This document shows positions 14,801 through 21,990 of a stretch of DNA of 21,990 nt, piece after piece. Made by a program: the position numbers and the translations under genes. Source of the stretch: a virus; IMG/VR virus record IMGVR_UViG_3300027747_000094, positions 1-21,990 of that record; one strand, written 5' to 3'. Each line of letters begins with the position of its first letter. Within the stretch, counting starts at the first letter, position 1. Below the pieces are notes generated by a model. The model searched no databases. It was given only the letters and a program-made list of their open reading frames with translations, and was not told where the DNA came from.

Positions 14801-17240
14801 TAGCCGCAGGCTTGACTTCGTATAAAGACCTGTGCAACTCTTCAATCTTTTTGCGGGTAGGCGCAATTTCTTTAGCCACCAAAGCATCGTAGCGCCTTTG
14901 CAAAGTTTGCATTTTGCGTTTGACTTGAAACTTTTCTGACGCATCCATTTGCCGTTCTGCGGGGGCTTCTCCTTTGCCTAATTTGGCTTGGAGGGCAGCG
15001 GCTTTTTCACGCATGTTTGGGCGTGCGATACCTGTCTCTAGTCTTTTCTCAAGATCGTCGTACTCATTGGCCATCATCTCCAATTGTTGATAGTACGAAA
15101 ACTTGTTGTTCTTTTGTCGGGTTAGCACATGGCGCATCAAACCCTGAATTTGGTTGGTCACCGAATCGTAAGTGTCTTCATCCGCCGTGCGTGTAAGTTT
15201 AGTACCCGCCAAGTTAAGACGCTCGTCCAAAGATTTAATCAACGCTTCTTTATCGGCAGCCGCCTTATCTTTCTCAGTTTCTCTTTTAACGCGTTGCTCT
15301 TCGCGGTAAGGCACAGACAAGTTCAACACCTCTTGCATATTGCCTTCGTTGATGGCGTTACGCATTTTATTGGTGGTACTAAAAATATCCGTGATCTGAC
15401 GACTGGGTTTGTTGGACGCCAGCAAACGCTTGATTTCAGCTTCTGTCTTGTTGATCTCGTCTGTCTTGGCGTTGATGGCCAGTTGGTCACCGCCTTTTAC
15501 AAGTGCTGGCAATTCTTTGTTAGCACGATCAAGTTTCTTTTCGGCTTCTTGAATTCTTTTATTTACTTCCGTTTGACGCTTTGTCACATCAGCCAAAGAA
15601 TAAGACAACGCTTCTTTAGGTGTCTTAGCCATCCCGGGTTCTTCGGGAGCTGCCTCTTGTTTTATAGGAGGTAAAGGCGCTTCTTCTCGCGTAAATAATT
15701 CACGGGTCTGCCCACGTTGTTGGACGTTGGCTTGTTGTTCTTCGTAGGCAGCGCGTTGACGGGCGTGTTCTTTTTCTAAATCAGTTAGTTCTTTTTTGTG
15801 TTGCTCCAAGGCAGCAGCGTGTTTGGCTACCGCTTCAAAGTCGCCTACAGACTGGGCGGTATCTAGTTTCTTTTCTGTAGAAGCAATCTTACTTTGCTTG
15901 ATTTTAAGATCGGCAGCCGCTTGCGTTTCAAACTCGCCTTGAGGCTGAGTGACGCCACCCATTTGTTGAATAGTAGAACTCAAAGCACCAATACGATCTT
16001 GGAGTTTTTTATGCTGATCGGTCAGTTGGGCAATAGCGCCTGTGTCTCGGGCTTTAACAGCATCGTTAATTTGTGCTTCCAACTGCCTTGCTTGGCGTTG
16101 CATAGCATCGTGTTCATCTACCAAACGTTGCGCATTGGGGGCAGGCTCATTGGCCAGTCTTGCAGGCGGTGCCACATTTGTTTCAGTAATTCCTGTAGGC
16201 AACGGTGCGGGTGCAGGGCCAGTAGGTGCGGGCAACGCTAATAATTGTTCAGGTGCGGGTAGTGCAAGTTGAGGTTCCGCAGGAGGTGCGGGTGGTATTG
16301 GCTGTTCTTCTTCAGCCCCTGCAAGTTTAGCTTGTGCTTTTGCACGCCCACGTTCCACAGCACGACCGGGGACAGATAAAACACCACCAAGGACAGCACC
16401 GCCAAGGAAGTTGTCTAAGTATTCTTGACGAGCTTCAGGATCAGTAAGGGATAACCCTGCTTGTAAACGCTCAAAGACTTGTTGCCCAGCTTCTGTCAAA
16501 CCTTCAGCACCAGCAACTTTACCACCTGTTAAAGCGTAATCACCGAGGGTTCTAGTAAGTCCTTGTTCTGCAATCTTTTTAGCTTCTGCGTTGGTCAAAG
16601 CAATACCGGCTTCACCAAACAATCCCTTAACGCCGGGTATCATGCGTAAACCAAAGGTATCCAAAGCCGCCTGTGGCACGGCGGCTAGGGCAGCGGCACC
16701 AAGACTAGTATCCGCTAAGCGTTTGCCTTCTTCCATTTGACGAGCTAAATTGGTCGCAGTAAATTGCCCAGTACCCGCACCAAACGCGGCCAAAGTACCC
16801 GCACCTAATCCAGCAATAGCCAACTCAGGTGCGGCAATTGCAGCTCCCACACCCGCAACAGCAGGAGCAACCATATAAGGTAGAGACCCACCAACAAGCT
16901 CACCAAATTTAGTTAAAGGTGCTTCTAAAAAACTTTTTTCTGTAGGTTGGAAAGCTTGCCTAGACTTTTCTTGCTGGGCTCTAAAATACGCTTCCGCTTG
17001 TTGCGGATCAGTAATGCCCAGTTTGCCAGCTAAAGCACCAAGGCCACCTTTAAGAGATTCATAACTTGACTCAAGGGCTGGCATAAAGCCGTGTTTGGGT
17101 TCTGCTTTAGGCGTAGGTATTTCTTCAGGGGTCTCTTCCTGCATGAAATCTTTTGCCAATTGTGCAAGACGTCTAGCTGCTTCGACGTCTCCTGCGGCAT
17201 CTGCATTGTGCAAAGCCGTCAGAACCTCGTTAAGTCTCAT
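8850..17240 (-). CDS. Giant polyvalent virion-type protein (2796 aa) with HEGTH zincin-like motif and LPD38-like C-terminal region
   Basis: A single uninterrupted 2796-codon frame, last of the minus-strand operon. In order: N-terminal helices; hydrophobic Ala/Gly-rich segments (about 117-160 and 180-195) that could insert in membrane; a Pro-rich linker (about 305-365); a long Lys/Glu/Gln-rich coiled-coil stretch to about 1010; a zincin-like motif, H1108-E-G-T-H1112, with E1164 or E1168 as possible third ligand; an AT-rich central part (about 1250-1925) with PWCTG at W1490; a helical region; and an LPD38-like domain from about N2431 (NRRGVSPS, IPFFNAQLQ) with a hydrophobic helix near 2485-2500. 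Polyvalent proteins of phages are thought to be injected with DNA and to carry several effector or protective domains. Start: TAGGG overlaps the upstream stop, 9 bases away. Roles of individual domains are inferred. Confidence 0.8.
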   Translation of the reverse strand: MRLNEVLTALHNADAAGDVEAARRLAQLAKDFMQEETPEEIPTPKAEPKHGFMPALESSYESLKGGLGALAGKLGITDPQQAEAYFRAQQEKSRQAFQPTEKSFLEAPLTKFGELVGGSLPYMVAPAVAGVGAAIAAPELAIAGLGAGTLAAFGAGTGQFTATNLARQMEEGKRLADTSLGAAALAAVPQAALDTFGLRMIPGVKGLFGEAGIALTNAEAKKIAEQGLTRTLGDYALTGGKVAGAEGLTEAGQQVFERLQAGLSLTDPEARQEYLDNFLGGAVLGGVLSVPGRAVERGRAKAQAKLAGAEEEQPIPPAPPAEPQLALPAPEQLLALPAPTGPAPAPLPTGITETNVAPPARLANEPAPNAQRLVDEHDAMQRQARQLEAQINDAVKARDTGAIAQLTDQHKKLQDRIGALSSTIQQMGGVTQPQGEFETQAAADLKIKQSKIASTEKKLDTAQSVGDFEAVAKHAAALEQHKKELTDLEKEHARQRAAYEEQQANVQQRGQTRELFTREEAPLPPIKQEAAPEEPGMAKTPKEALSYSLADVTKRQTEVNKRIQEAEKKLDRANKELPALVKGGDQLAINAKTDEINKTEAEIKRLLASNKPSRQITDIFSTTNKMRNAINEGNMQEVLNLSVPYREEQRVKRETEKDKAAADKEALIKSLDERLNLAGTKLTRTADEDTYDSVTNQIQGLMRHVLTRQKNNKFSYYQQLEMMANEYDDLEKRLETGIARPNMREKAAALQAKLGKGEAPAERQMDASEKFQVKRKMQTLQRRYDALVAKEIAPTRKKIEELHRSLYEVKPAAKASDIKAEQRAEELRRSKERTKTGKVPVSRAAATAKRINAGDVSKEAEQTTALKDLAKQKGMESPEYQAMIDDQVKRLDNLRKKHGANDKAVNDYRIAIGNERVEKALELGKKTPEYKQALAEQVKKLQEALATTGTQQVPSKRTPQETRNASGAPGQFRTSSAESKTETAQRTQRYNRLKGIQRDFEEGIQSEKEGERLARGVETQTPDLTETQIKHLENNDIQAALTDLANAKGTSKIAKVVAARLAALLDNTDVKLVNSMTDKNGNEVLGSAISTKVTLNRNGGLSEEILLHEGTHAGAERVIVQYEKDPSKLTEMQRVAVKELMLLHNVVKNDPRFTSVNAKSSLSEFVAEVMSNRNLQEQLKGKRWKLQDAWNGFKSIILRMLGFDAEAQTMLGAALQSVDALFIPSSTKLGGKEKAVNQRLSAKDIAALHTGSNSMKQFADQFGGDIKQKDRTPEDANRIGRDYLDDMYNEVATPQGKLDFSSGKYIKFADPNKLDYSTVMSDGKNYDPNSALHYVEAEPATFANLKAQNDSLLRDREAQSINAERRKSLRSLIKNMMDHGGYTFVEQALVAKAAAKYAILSGKDGRLKIATIEPNNRHSVAVVSIDDAHAVIEELRAGKPLKEAFLDGMQKVADKNAKNNQRKEGWQKFDQSDEYDAAVALNAGAANTPWCTGSGVSTAQTQITNGDFYIYYSNGRPEVAVRMNGTNDVGEIRGNSPNQALSDAQQKIAKDFLAKNNFANTSRYVEEFDRKQFLIGVLKGDKELTTPMLFSMGDYLRDTPNKGLAVYDYAVEKLLAFRVVDGYSNRPDPSAKVVKEITNILEDATEKAFASNYFPGQHLTFSSSSPVVFEFEFKGKTYSADAKTIKGLNHLNVYETYTEDTFPSLEIVNDISNFKKVLKLPSLTSPIDELILFKDSTIYTPVGAVINKIRPASQSVDATIYGVQTVKDLVLNYSSTVSLNLKLPDALYVNEQKFDAKDMANSVVGSIRAMLRQKARSGLVDTAELSNPLTSALKDAGFKRLVDSIKKQFENAFNKQFVYAVDRAMTDDSSFSDWLETATNKLYVEPNLAPKEILEINKKINKEFFNTPETKDRALFTEYGKVDAPNKIADSPPVQAMTEEPEEERYAPKAQAPGFEKVLATADKVIASPKSIRQRVEANLGLAFRTQVLDRFAPLEKIAGEMKDAFKGMQMMYYLRMYDQRMSFTQQAVGIGVPQRVAYTRKDGRTEYVIESVPGANLARVVSILKEAPNMNAEAANRLFSLYLLGKRAERVGYAKLNYKVKEADLRDAVKQIEGNQKLHSVFTQARNEYNKYNKDLMKFLADTGALSPDEAKALADSNDYIPYYRERNGNAELMIGAENPIKVGNLREQPYLHELIGGEEKILDFLTSSVQNTSMLVDMGLRNLATKNAMYELIGMKLAHTVAKSTSGPDIVRFRDKGEDKFVVVDTKTLGIPADLLVKGLEGIPLNNSAVVKAMSLPATFLRKAVTISPIYAFRQLVRDSVAAPLLSGADFTPVMGAIKELGKSATKEKLERRGITGGQIFTGTNEDLSKILRDIQAGRADWTQLISKAEGLTMEADAATRRAQYNSYIAQGLSEMEATLMSLEAMNFNRRGVSPSVGLASKLIPFFNAQLQSLDVLYRAFTGKMPMNERLQIQNKLFQRGALLALTAVAYTLLMQDDDTYKNANPDEKYGNFFVHIPGISEAVRVPVPFEIGYIFKGIPEALINSMRSSEGGEDAYKAFKTIAIQTIPGGSSMFLPEAIKPFIENVANYSFYTGRSLESLKEQNLQAGQRYRDNTSEVAKGLGKAFDISPIKIENLVRGYTGSMGVALLQALNVAAPTSDTPEQAVKRLSDTAVIGSLFQPADAGGRISAVYDHMHELTQVQNTFKDLLQEGKRSEANAYLQDHINELASASVVGNVTKQLATITRAENAIKASTMTPQEKRAKLDEMRQLKIKIANTMRGVFDRTEHPTDRS
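11465..13370 (-). other. AT-rich central segment within the giant gene
   Basis: From roughly 13370 down to 11465 the giant gene changes base composition. A hand count gives 12 G+C in 60 (11521-11580) and 19 in 60 (12181-12240), against 27 in 60 in the flank (10321-10380). Codons ending in A or T and Lys/Asn/Phe-rich stretches dominate. The protein part includes NTPWCTGSG, a strand-rich segment GDFYIYYSNGRPEVAVR and GEIRGNSPN, then Leu- and Ser-rich repeats of strand character. The frame stays open, so it is an in-frame insertion or domain replacement rather than damage. Boundaries are by eye. Confidence 0.5.
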
Positions 17241-17249
17241 AGGAATACC

Positions 17250-19541
17250 CTATTGTGAATAATATTTAGAAAAATCCGCTTTTGCTTGTTCTGATATACG
17301 ACTTGGATGAATTATACCCAAATTCTTGTATGCGTCTTGGATAAAAGTTTGGTACGCCATACGTGCTTGTTCAGGTGTTGCATTGAGATGCAATGGGTTC
17401 TTTTGCCATTCGGCAAAGTTTCTATCAGCAGAAGCAAGCGCTGCTTGTGGCCCACGTATATCTTCGTAGTATCCGGCTTGAGCGCCGTATAGTTGACCTT
17501 GTTGTTTTTGTAATGCTTCCAAAGCGTTTTGCTTGCGTTCTTCAAGCATCGCACGTTTCTTTTCTTGCTCGTTTCTTAAAGCGCCAAGTCCAGCATTACC
17601 CAAATTTTGTAGCGCATAAGGCGACTGACCAGCCATCAAACCAAGACCCAAGTTCAACAACAGATCATTCCAATCACGGCTGGGTTTGAGTCCTTCGCCT
17701 GTGGGTTTGTTGGGTTGCAATCCTTGTCCTGTTTCTCCAGATGGGGGTGGCATATAAAGCCGATCTTCTGGGCCGTTCTCGTTAGGGTACTGGGGCTCAA
17801 TACCCGCAGCGTTGGTGGTCGCCGCAATTTGCGGAACCACTCCCAAAGTAGAAGCAACCCCTTGCATACGCGCTGCCTCACCGCGATTTTCTGCGCTAAC
17901 TTCTCTAGCGGCTTCTACATTTTTGGCTGTTTGATTAGCTTTTTTCCACGCTTCAACTTCAGCCGCATTTGCAGGCATACCTTGTTCGTCATTGATTGCG
18001 TTAATCATATTTTGACGACGCGAAGCAGGCATAGCGTTGCCTTGTGAATCTACAACAATAGGCTCTCCGGGGCGTGACATTTCAAGCCTTGGTTGTGTCG
18101 TACCTTCTGGCGTCAAAGTCTTGCGCTTACCGCGTTCAATAGCTTGTTGCATTGCGGCTTCTGTTTCAGCAATACCGCCTGAAGGACGCTTAATAGATTC
18201 ACCAAGACCAATATGCGCAAGATAAGGAGGTATTTTTAAATCTTCTAAGTTTTTACCAAAAGCTTGAGAAACCGCTTTACCGCCTTCAGTACGGGGGGCG
18301 TATGTGACTTGACTTGACAAACGCTTGAATGTGTCTTCCATTGGAACGCCATTAAAAACCTTATTGCCAAGCGCTGCAATTCCTGCCGTAGGAATTGACA
18401 ATAACCCAGTACCGTACTGCAAAGCTGTTTCGCCTGCACCAATTAAGCCTTGGTTACCTGTAATGGCCTGCGGTGTTGCCGCTGCTTTAGCTGCTTGTTC
18501 TTTTGCAATAGCAGGATTAACGCCGGGTATTAAATCCGCAGGTGCTCTTCCGGGTACGGTTTCTGCTTGTGCAGAAGGGATAAAACTAGTAACTGCCGTT
18601 CCCAACTTTTTAAGATAGTTGTTGGCTTCTGGTTTGTTTAGTTTTTCAGGAACAAGCGCACCCTCATTTTGTTTTAAGTGCTTGTTTAAAAACTTTTCAC
18701 CTTGGTTGTAGGCCACGGCTATTTTTTGTGGGTCGTTGTTGTACTTGCTTTGTAGGTCTTTAATGAACGCCAAAGAAGCATCAATATTTTTAAAACCATC
18801 AGTACGTTCTTCAGGTTTAACGCCGTAATGTAGACCTGTTTTTTTAGTCAATTGCCCAATACCTACTGGGCCTGTAGGAGACTTAGCGTATGGTTTGTAT
18901 CCTGATTCAATACTAAAAATGCGATCGGCAAGTTCTGGAGACACGCCCATTTCTCTTGCTTTTTGTAGTGCATAGCGACGGTATACATCAGGAGAGTAAT
19001 CAGGGGAACCACCTGTGGCATAACCCGTAATCCCACCACCAGCCATGTTTCTTGAAGTCACGCCACTATCGGGGCGCAAATCTACAGCGGGGGCCATTTG
19101 AGCATAGTTAAACATACCTGGTTGCTGGCCACCATCGGCATATCCAGCAATACCTCCGTCAGCCATGTTCTGTAAGTTAGGGGCGTTCAATGCACCAATG
19201 CCTTGATCTTCTGGCAAAACATTGATGGCTTGTCCATGACCGCCTGTAATTGTTTGTCCTGCACCACCTGTTAAAGGAGTAGGTGTCATTTGCGCCAGAT
19301 CTTGATCCACTACAGGAGGTGGTTTTTGACCTGCCATTTGCGCAGCTTGCCCAGCACGCATTTGCTGGCGTGTTTGACTTTCTTGAAACGCTAATGGAAA
19401 CACAAATGGATCGCTCTTGTGCATTGCCGCATATTGCTGTAGCTGTTGGTCAGACATACCTCTAAGTGTAGAGGTAATTTGCATGACGTTGCCTGTAGAG
19501 GGCGCTACGCCGCCCATTGGAAACATTGGATTCATTGCCAT
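17250..19541 (-). CDS. Virion protein with lytic transglycosylase (SLT) domain
   Basis: A 763-residue protein. Residues about 180-290 are an SLT-type lytic transglycosylase: RIFSIESGY with catalytic E212, PTGPVGIGQLT (222-232) and AYNQG (277-281), which cleaves peptidoglycan glycan strands. Upstream are two copies of a Gly-rich motif, MADGGIAGYADGG (126-138) and MAGGGITGYATGG (166-178). After the enzyme domain comes a segment with GAGETALQYGTG and VTYAPRTEGG that I have the impression recurs in phage polyvalent proteins, then a disordered Pro/Asn-rich part and a C-terminal helical region (about 640-763). As in T7 gp16, such an enzyme in a virion protein would locally open the cell wall during DNA ejection. 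GGGAG lies seven bases before the start. It begins one base past the stop of the Gln-rich gene and ends nine bases before the giant gene. No signal peptide is seen, consistent with virion delivery. Confidence 0.88.
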   Translation of the reverse strand: MAMNPMFPMGGVAPSTGNVMQITSTLRGMSDQQLQQYAAMHKSDPFVFPLAFQESQTRQQMRAGQAAQMAGQKPPPVVDQDLAQMTPTPLTGGAGQTITGGHGQAINVLPEDQGIGALNAPNLQNMADGGIAGYADGGQQPGMFNYAQMAPAVDLRPDSGVTSRNMAGGGITGYATGGSPDYSPDVYRRYALQKAREMGVSPELADRIFSIESGYKPYAKSPTGPVGIGQLTKKTGLHYGVKPEERTDGFKNIDASLAFIKDLQSKYNNDPQKIAVAYNQGEKFLNKHLKQNEGALVPEKLNKPEANNYLKKLGTAVTSFIPSAQAETVPGRAPADLIPGVNPAIAKEQAAKAAATPQAITGNQGLIGAGETALQYGTGLLSIPTAGIAALGNKVFNGVPMEDTFKRLSSQVTYAPRTEGGKAVSQAFGKNLEDLKIPPYLAHIGLGESIKRPSGGIAETEAAMQQAIERGKRKTLTPEGTTQPRLEMSRPGEPIVVDSQGNAMPASRRQNMINAINDEQGMPANAAEVEAWKKANQTAKNVEAAREVSAENRGEAARMQGVASTLGVVPQIAATTNAAGIEPQYPNENGPEDRLYMPPPSGETGQGLQPNKPTGEGLKPSRDWNDLLLNLGLGLMAGQSPYALQNLGNAGLGALRNEQEKKRAMLEERKQNALEALQKQQGQLYGAQAGYYEDIRGPQAALASADRNFAEWQKNPLHLNATPEQARMAYQTFIQDAYKNLGIIHPSRISEQAKADFSKYYSQ

Positions 19542-19542
19542 C

Positions 19543-20562
19543 TTATGCTCCCATCTGTGCTAATGCAAGGTCTTGTATACCGTGCGATTCTTTAATTGCT
19601 CCACCCTTGGCTTTCAAAAGCGATGCGGCAGTAAGTCCTAAACCCCCAATTTGAGATAACGCGGAAGGTGGTGCTTGATACATGGTCTGACCTTGTGCAG
19701 ACATGGGTAGTTTGTTGATAATATCGGATAAGAAACCCATTTGTTTATATGGATAATTTTGAGCGTTAAGAAAGTTTTGGTACTGATTATTAAGTACGTT
19801 TTGCATTTGTTGCTGTTGCTGGCCACCATACTGGTTTTGCAACTGATTGATTCCCATTTGCTGACCGTACTGAGTCTGACCCAAATTGCCCAAAGTGTTG
19901 GCGCCTTGTAGTGCTGTGTTCAATCCCTGAAGGCCAAGGTTGGCTCCAAACTGTGCGTTTTGTGCGCCAAGTTGTTGTTGTGTATTGAATTGATTTTGAG
20001 CGTTTTGAAATGCGTTGGCTTGATTCATACCCAACTGACGTTGCAAATCTGCGTTGCCTTGGGCACGCATCAGGTAGTCGCCACTACCACCAAAGGCTCC
20101 GTGTTGTGCGGCTTGGGCTTGTTGTTGCTGTTGAGCTATTGCCGCATTTCTTCTAGTTGCTTGATCCATGACATCCGTGTAGGGACTCATGTATTGCTTG
20201 GCAATATCAGATGTAAAGCTTTGTGGTTGATATGAATAGTTTGTACCTAAAGCACCAAGCCCTGCCATGCCCGCAATCTGTGAAGCACCCGCCAATTGGG
20301 GAGCCGCTTGCATGTTCTGTGCCCCAGCGTATGATTGCTGTTGTAAGGGGCTAAACTGGGCTGTTTGATCGCCTGTGTATGCTTGATAAGGCTGGAAACC
20401 TGTGATCTTAGGCATTCCTGTTACGGGATCTATTTGAGAAGTATCGTACTTATAAGTTGTAGCCGCGGCTTGACCCAAAAGCCCTTGTGCATAAGGCGCA
20501 ATCTCAGGCGCGTACCCTTGTTGATACTGCGTTATTTGTGTAGGTGTTGAGGTATCTGCCAT
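19543..20562 (-). CDS. Gln/Asn-rich virion-associated protein, possible ejection protein
   Basis: A 339-residue protein with about one residue in five Gln, especially in residues 140-270 (QQQQQAQAAQ, QQLGAQNAQFGANLGLQ, GGQQQQQMQN). A helical Ala/Gly stretch with LAGASQIAGMAGLGALG lies at about 90-110, and a GFLSDIINKLP segment follows the Gln-rich part. The C-terminus reads LLKAKGGAIKESHG and LALAQMGA. No enzyme motif is present. Gln-rich proteins of this type, next to a transglycosylase protein and a giant protein, are found in podovirus-like genomes and may line or fill the ejection channel as T7 gp14 does. AAGGAT precedes the ATG at 20562. The family is not named with certainty. Confidence 0.7.
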   Translation of the reverse strand: MADTSTPTQITQYQQGYAPEIAPYAQGLLGQAAATTYKYDTSQIDPVTGMPKITGFQPYQAYTGDQTAQFSPLQQQSYAGAQNMQAAPQLAGASQIAGMAGLGALGTNYSYQPQSFTSDIAKQYMSPYTDVMDQATRRNAAIAQQQQQAQAAQHGAFGGSGDYLMRAQGNADLQRQLGMNQANAFQNAQNQFNTQQQLGAQNAQFGANLGLQGLNTALQGANTLGNLGQTQYGQQMGINQLQNQYGGQQQQQMQNVLNNQYQNFLNAQNYPYKQMGFLSDIINKLPMSAQGQTMYQAPPSALSQIGGLGLTAASLLKAKGGAIKESHGIQDLALAQMGA

Positions 20563-20571
20563 GATCTATCC

Positions 20572-21990
20572 TTATGCGGGTAAGTATTGTTCAGCGCGGG
20601 GATTGGCCGCCACTTGGTTTTTGCCCGTGGTTTTTTTACGAGCACTTTGAATGCGATCCATCATTTTGTAAAGTTGACGAGCGCCTGCCTCAGTTGATCC
20701 ATTCCCAAGTTCAGAAACGATCCGAGCAGGAACCACAAACTCGCCATCAGCAAGACGAGCAGGCTGACGGTTTCCAATAGATGCAGGGATAGAATCAGAG
20801 ACACCATCGCCCGGGCCACGAAGTAAACGCCCCCCATCTGAGTAGCCTCCTAAATGCCCCATCATTGGCATACCGCCAGCAGCATAACGGTACAAAAGTT
20901 TTGCAATACCTGTCAACCCGCCTTTGGCATCTTCTTCAGCATGACCACCAAAATTATTGTGTCCACCACCGCCACCACCAGAATTGTCAACAAAATGCCC
21001 AGACGAGTCTATCGTACCCACAGCTGATACTGGATGACTGTCTACACCATTTGTTGTATCAAATGTTGTAAACGATACAGTATTATTATCAGTTGTAGGG
21101 ATAGCGTTTGGATCTTGTACATTAGTTAAAAATGCCGTTGCCGTGGTTGCATCAACTCCCATAGCACCTGCTGCATCCTTAATAGAAATATGATTATTAG
21201 TTAAAAATGCGTTTGCGGCATCTTTTTGTTGTTGTGTTGTTAAGCTGCTATCGGTAAGAATGTTTGCAAGTGTATTTGATATGTCTTCGGTAGATAATTT
21301 TCCACTATCTTTAGTACCGGCAGCACCAGTACCTTCAATAGTTCCAGAACCTCCACCATTAGTTCCAGAACCTCCACCATTAGTTCCAGAACCTCCACCA
21401 TTAGTACTATCATTCACAGGCGTGACTAAAGTAGGAATACCACCGCCAGTTGTACTTGTATTATTATCAGTTGTAGGCGTGACTAAAGTAGGAATACCAC
21501 CGCCAGTTGTATTTGTATTATTATTATTATTAGTTGTGGGCGTAACTAAAGTAGTGATACCGCTACCCGTTGTATTTGTATTATTATCAGTTGTGAGCGT
21601 AAATCCCATATCAATTACATCTTGTATTGTTAACGTGCCATTTTGTAAACCCGTTAATATTTGACCTGGGGTGAGAGAAGTTGTCGTAGGTGTTACTGGC
21701 GTCACAGGTGTTACTGGCGTCACAGGCGTCACAGGTGTTACTGGCGTTACTGGCGTCACAGGTGTTACTGGCGTCACAGGTGTTACTGGCGTCACAGGCG
21801 TCACAGGCGTCACAGGCGTCACAGGTGTTACTGGCTTTACTGGCGTCACAGGCGTCACAGGTGTTACTGGCGTCACAGGTGTTACTGGCGTCACAGGTGT
21901 TACTGGCGTCACAGGCGTGATGGGTGTGATGGGTGTGATGGGTGTGATGGGTGTGATGGGTGTGATGGGTGTGATGGGTGTGATGGGTGT
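20572..21990 (-). CDS. Thr-Pro repeat protein with conserved phage C-terminal motif (partial, 5' end outside window)
   Basis: At least 473 residues; the frame is open to the right edge, and the apparent start at 21912 is an internal GTG inside a repeat, so the true start is outside. The visible N-terminal part is Thr-Pro-Val/Ile repeated more than 30 times, an extended proline-rich stalk or linker. Next come three copies of a 19-21 residue unit ([12 protein letters not shown] with Asn-rich ends), three GGGSGTN units, and a helical segment around [15 protein letters not shown]. The C-terminal 100 residues hold [18 protein letters not shown], then [14 protein letters not shown] and [20 protein letters not shown], a motif recurrent at the C-termini of phage structural proteins. 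It could be a tail or fibre-associated or ejected protein. The C-terminal motif supports a virion role; the repeat's function is unknown. Confidence 0.7.
   Translation of the reverse strand, partial: TPITPITPITPITPITPITPITPITPVTPVTPVTPVTPVTPVTPVTPVTPVKPVTPVTPVTPVTPVTPVTPVTPVTPVTPVTPVTPVTPVTPVTPVTPVTPTTTSLTPGQILTGLQNGTLTIQDVIDMGFTLTTDNNTNTTGSGITTLVTPTTNNNNNTNTTGGGIPTLVTPTTDNNTSTTGGGIPTLVTPVNDSTNGGGSGTNGGGSGTNGGGSGTIEGTGAAGTKDSGKLSTEDISNTLANILTDSSLTTQQQKDAANAFLTNNHISIKDAAGAMGVDATTATAFLTNVQDPNAIPTTDNNTVSFTTFDTTNGVDSHPVSAVGTIDSSGHFVDNSGGGGGGHNNFGGHAEEDAKGGLTGIAKLLYRYAAGGMPMMGHLGGYSDGGRLLRGPGDGVSDSIPASIGNRQPARLADGEFVVPARIVSELGNGSTEAGARQLYKMMDRIQSARKKTTGKNQVAANPRAEQYLPA
21340..21402. repeat. Three perfect tandem copies of a 21-base unit
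   Basis: Three identical 21-base units at 21340-21360, 21361-21381 and 21382-21402 encode GGGSGTN three times on the minus strand. They form a flexible Gly/Ser linker inside the Thr-Pro repeat protein. Identity down to the third codon position suggests recent expansion. Confidence 0.9.
21419..21595. repeat. Three imperfect tandem copies of a 57-63 base unit
   Basis: Copies at 21419-21475, 21476-21538 and 21539-21595 share ACTAAAGTAG, then ATACC, GTTGTA and TTGTATTATTAT blocks. The middle copy is longer by two ATT-type codons (more Asn on the coding strand). They encode the Gly-Gly-Ile-Pro-Thr-Leu-Val-Thr-Pro units with Asn/Thr-rich spacers. The third copy is the most diverged. Confidence 0.85.
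21690..21916. repeat. Tandem 9-base repeats encoding Val-Thr-Pro
   Basis: About 25 tandem 9-base units in two spellings, GGCGTCACA and GGTGTTACT, often alternating as an 18-base higher-order unit. They encode Val-Thr-Pro on the minus strand. One unit carries a single change giving Val-Lys-Pro (near 21830). Unit length is a multiple of three, so gain or loss of copies keeps the frame. Confidence 0.92.
21917..21990. repeat. Eight perfect 9-base repeats running to the window edge
   Basis: GTGATGGGT is repeated eight times without a mismatch (21917-21988) and continues to the edge. It encodes Thr-Pro-Ile on the minus strand, a variant of the neighbouring Val-Thr-Pro tract. The window stops inside the repeat, so its full length is unknown; an assembly break in the repeat is possible. 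Confidence 0.92.

Noticed and set aside
15129-15674. Long open frames on the + strand within the giant gene (also 14127-14645 and 8977-9402)
   Set aside because: They are antisense shadows of the giant coding region: no ribosome binding sites, no recognisable motifs and Cys/Phe/Leu-rich translations typical of reverse frames.
21690-21990. CRISPR array
   Set aside because: The repeats are contiguous 9-base units with no spacers and are translated as Thr-Pro-Val/Ile.

Overview
The window is a piece of a tailed bacteriophage genome (Caudoviricetes, probably podovirus-like). It has a replication and DNA-metabolism module on the + strand and a run of very large virion-type genes on the - strand, with no ribosomal, metabolic or housekeeping genes. 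A 60-base line that I counted by hand in the giant gene (10321-10380) has 27 G+C (45 %). Family-level matches suggest an environmental phage of a Gram-negative bacterium. The host cannot be read from the sequence, and no integrase, tRNA, RNA polymerase, terminase, capsid or lysis cassette lies in this window.

+ strand, 1-8899: the C-terminal half of a family A DNA polymerase (5' end outside the window), a small HExxH metallopeptidase-like protein, a RecB/Cas4-type PD-(D/E)XK nuclease with a putative Fe-S cysteine set, a small HNH endonuclease, an SNF2-type helicase, a Gp157-like coiled-coil protein, a cysteine-containing protein with an acidic tail (candidate ssDNA-binding protein), a small helix-turn-helix protein, a 61-residue hypothetical protein, a 982-residue primase-helicase (AEP-like primase, DUF927-like region, P-loop ATPase) and a 64-residue hypothetical protein. 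Genes are packed with short gaps or overlaps and look like one early operon. The main gap, 5187-5339, holds a candidate multi-helix structured RNA directly in front of the helix-turn-helix gene.

- strand, 21990-8850, in order of transcription: a Thr-Pro-Val/Ile repeat protein (N-terminus outside the window), a Gln/Asn-rich protein, a 763-residue protein with a lytic transglycosylase domain, and a 2796-residue polyvalent protein with a hydrophobic N-terminal part, long charged coiled-coil stretches, an HEGTH zincin-like motif, an AT-rich central segment of foreign appearance and a C-terminal LPD38-like region. Order and content recall the ejected internal virion proteins of T7-like phages, though with unrelated sequence. 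These are likely late genes whose products pass into the host with the DNA.

The two modules converge and overlap by 50 bases at 8850-8899, next to a GC-rich hairpin (8745-8768). The most interesting points are the structured RNA at 5191-5336, Leu at the polymerase 762-equivalent position, the compositionally distinct 2-kb insert inside the giant gene, and the tandem Thr-Pro repeat tract at the right edge, whose last 72 bases are a perfect 9-base repeat.
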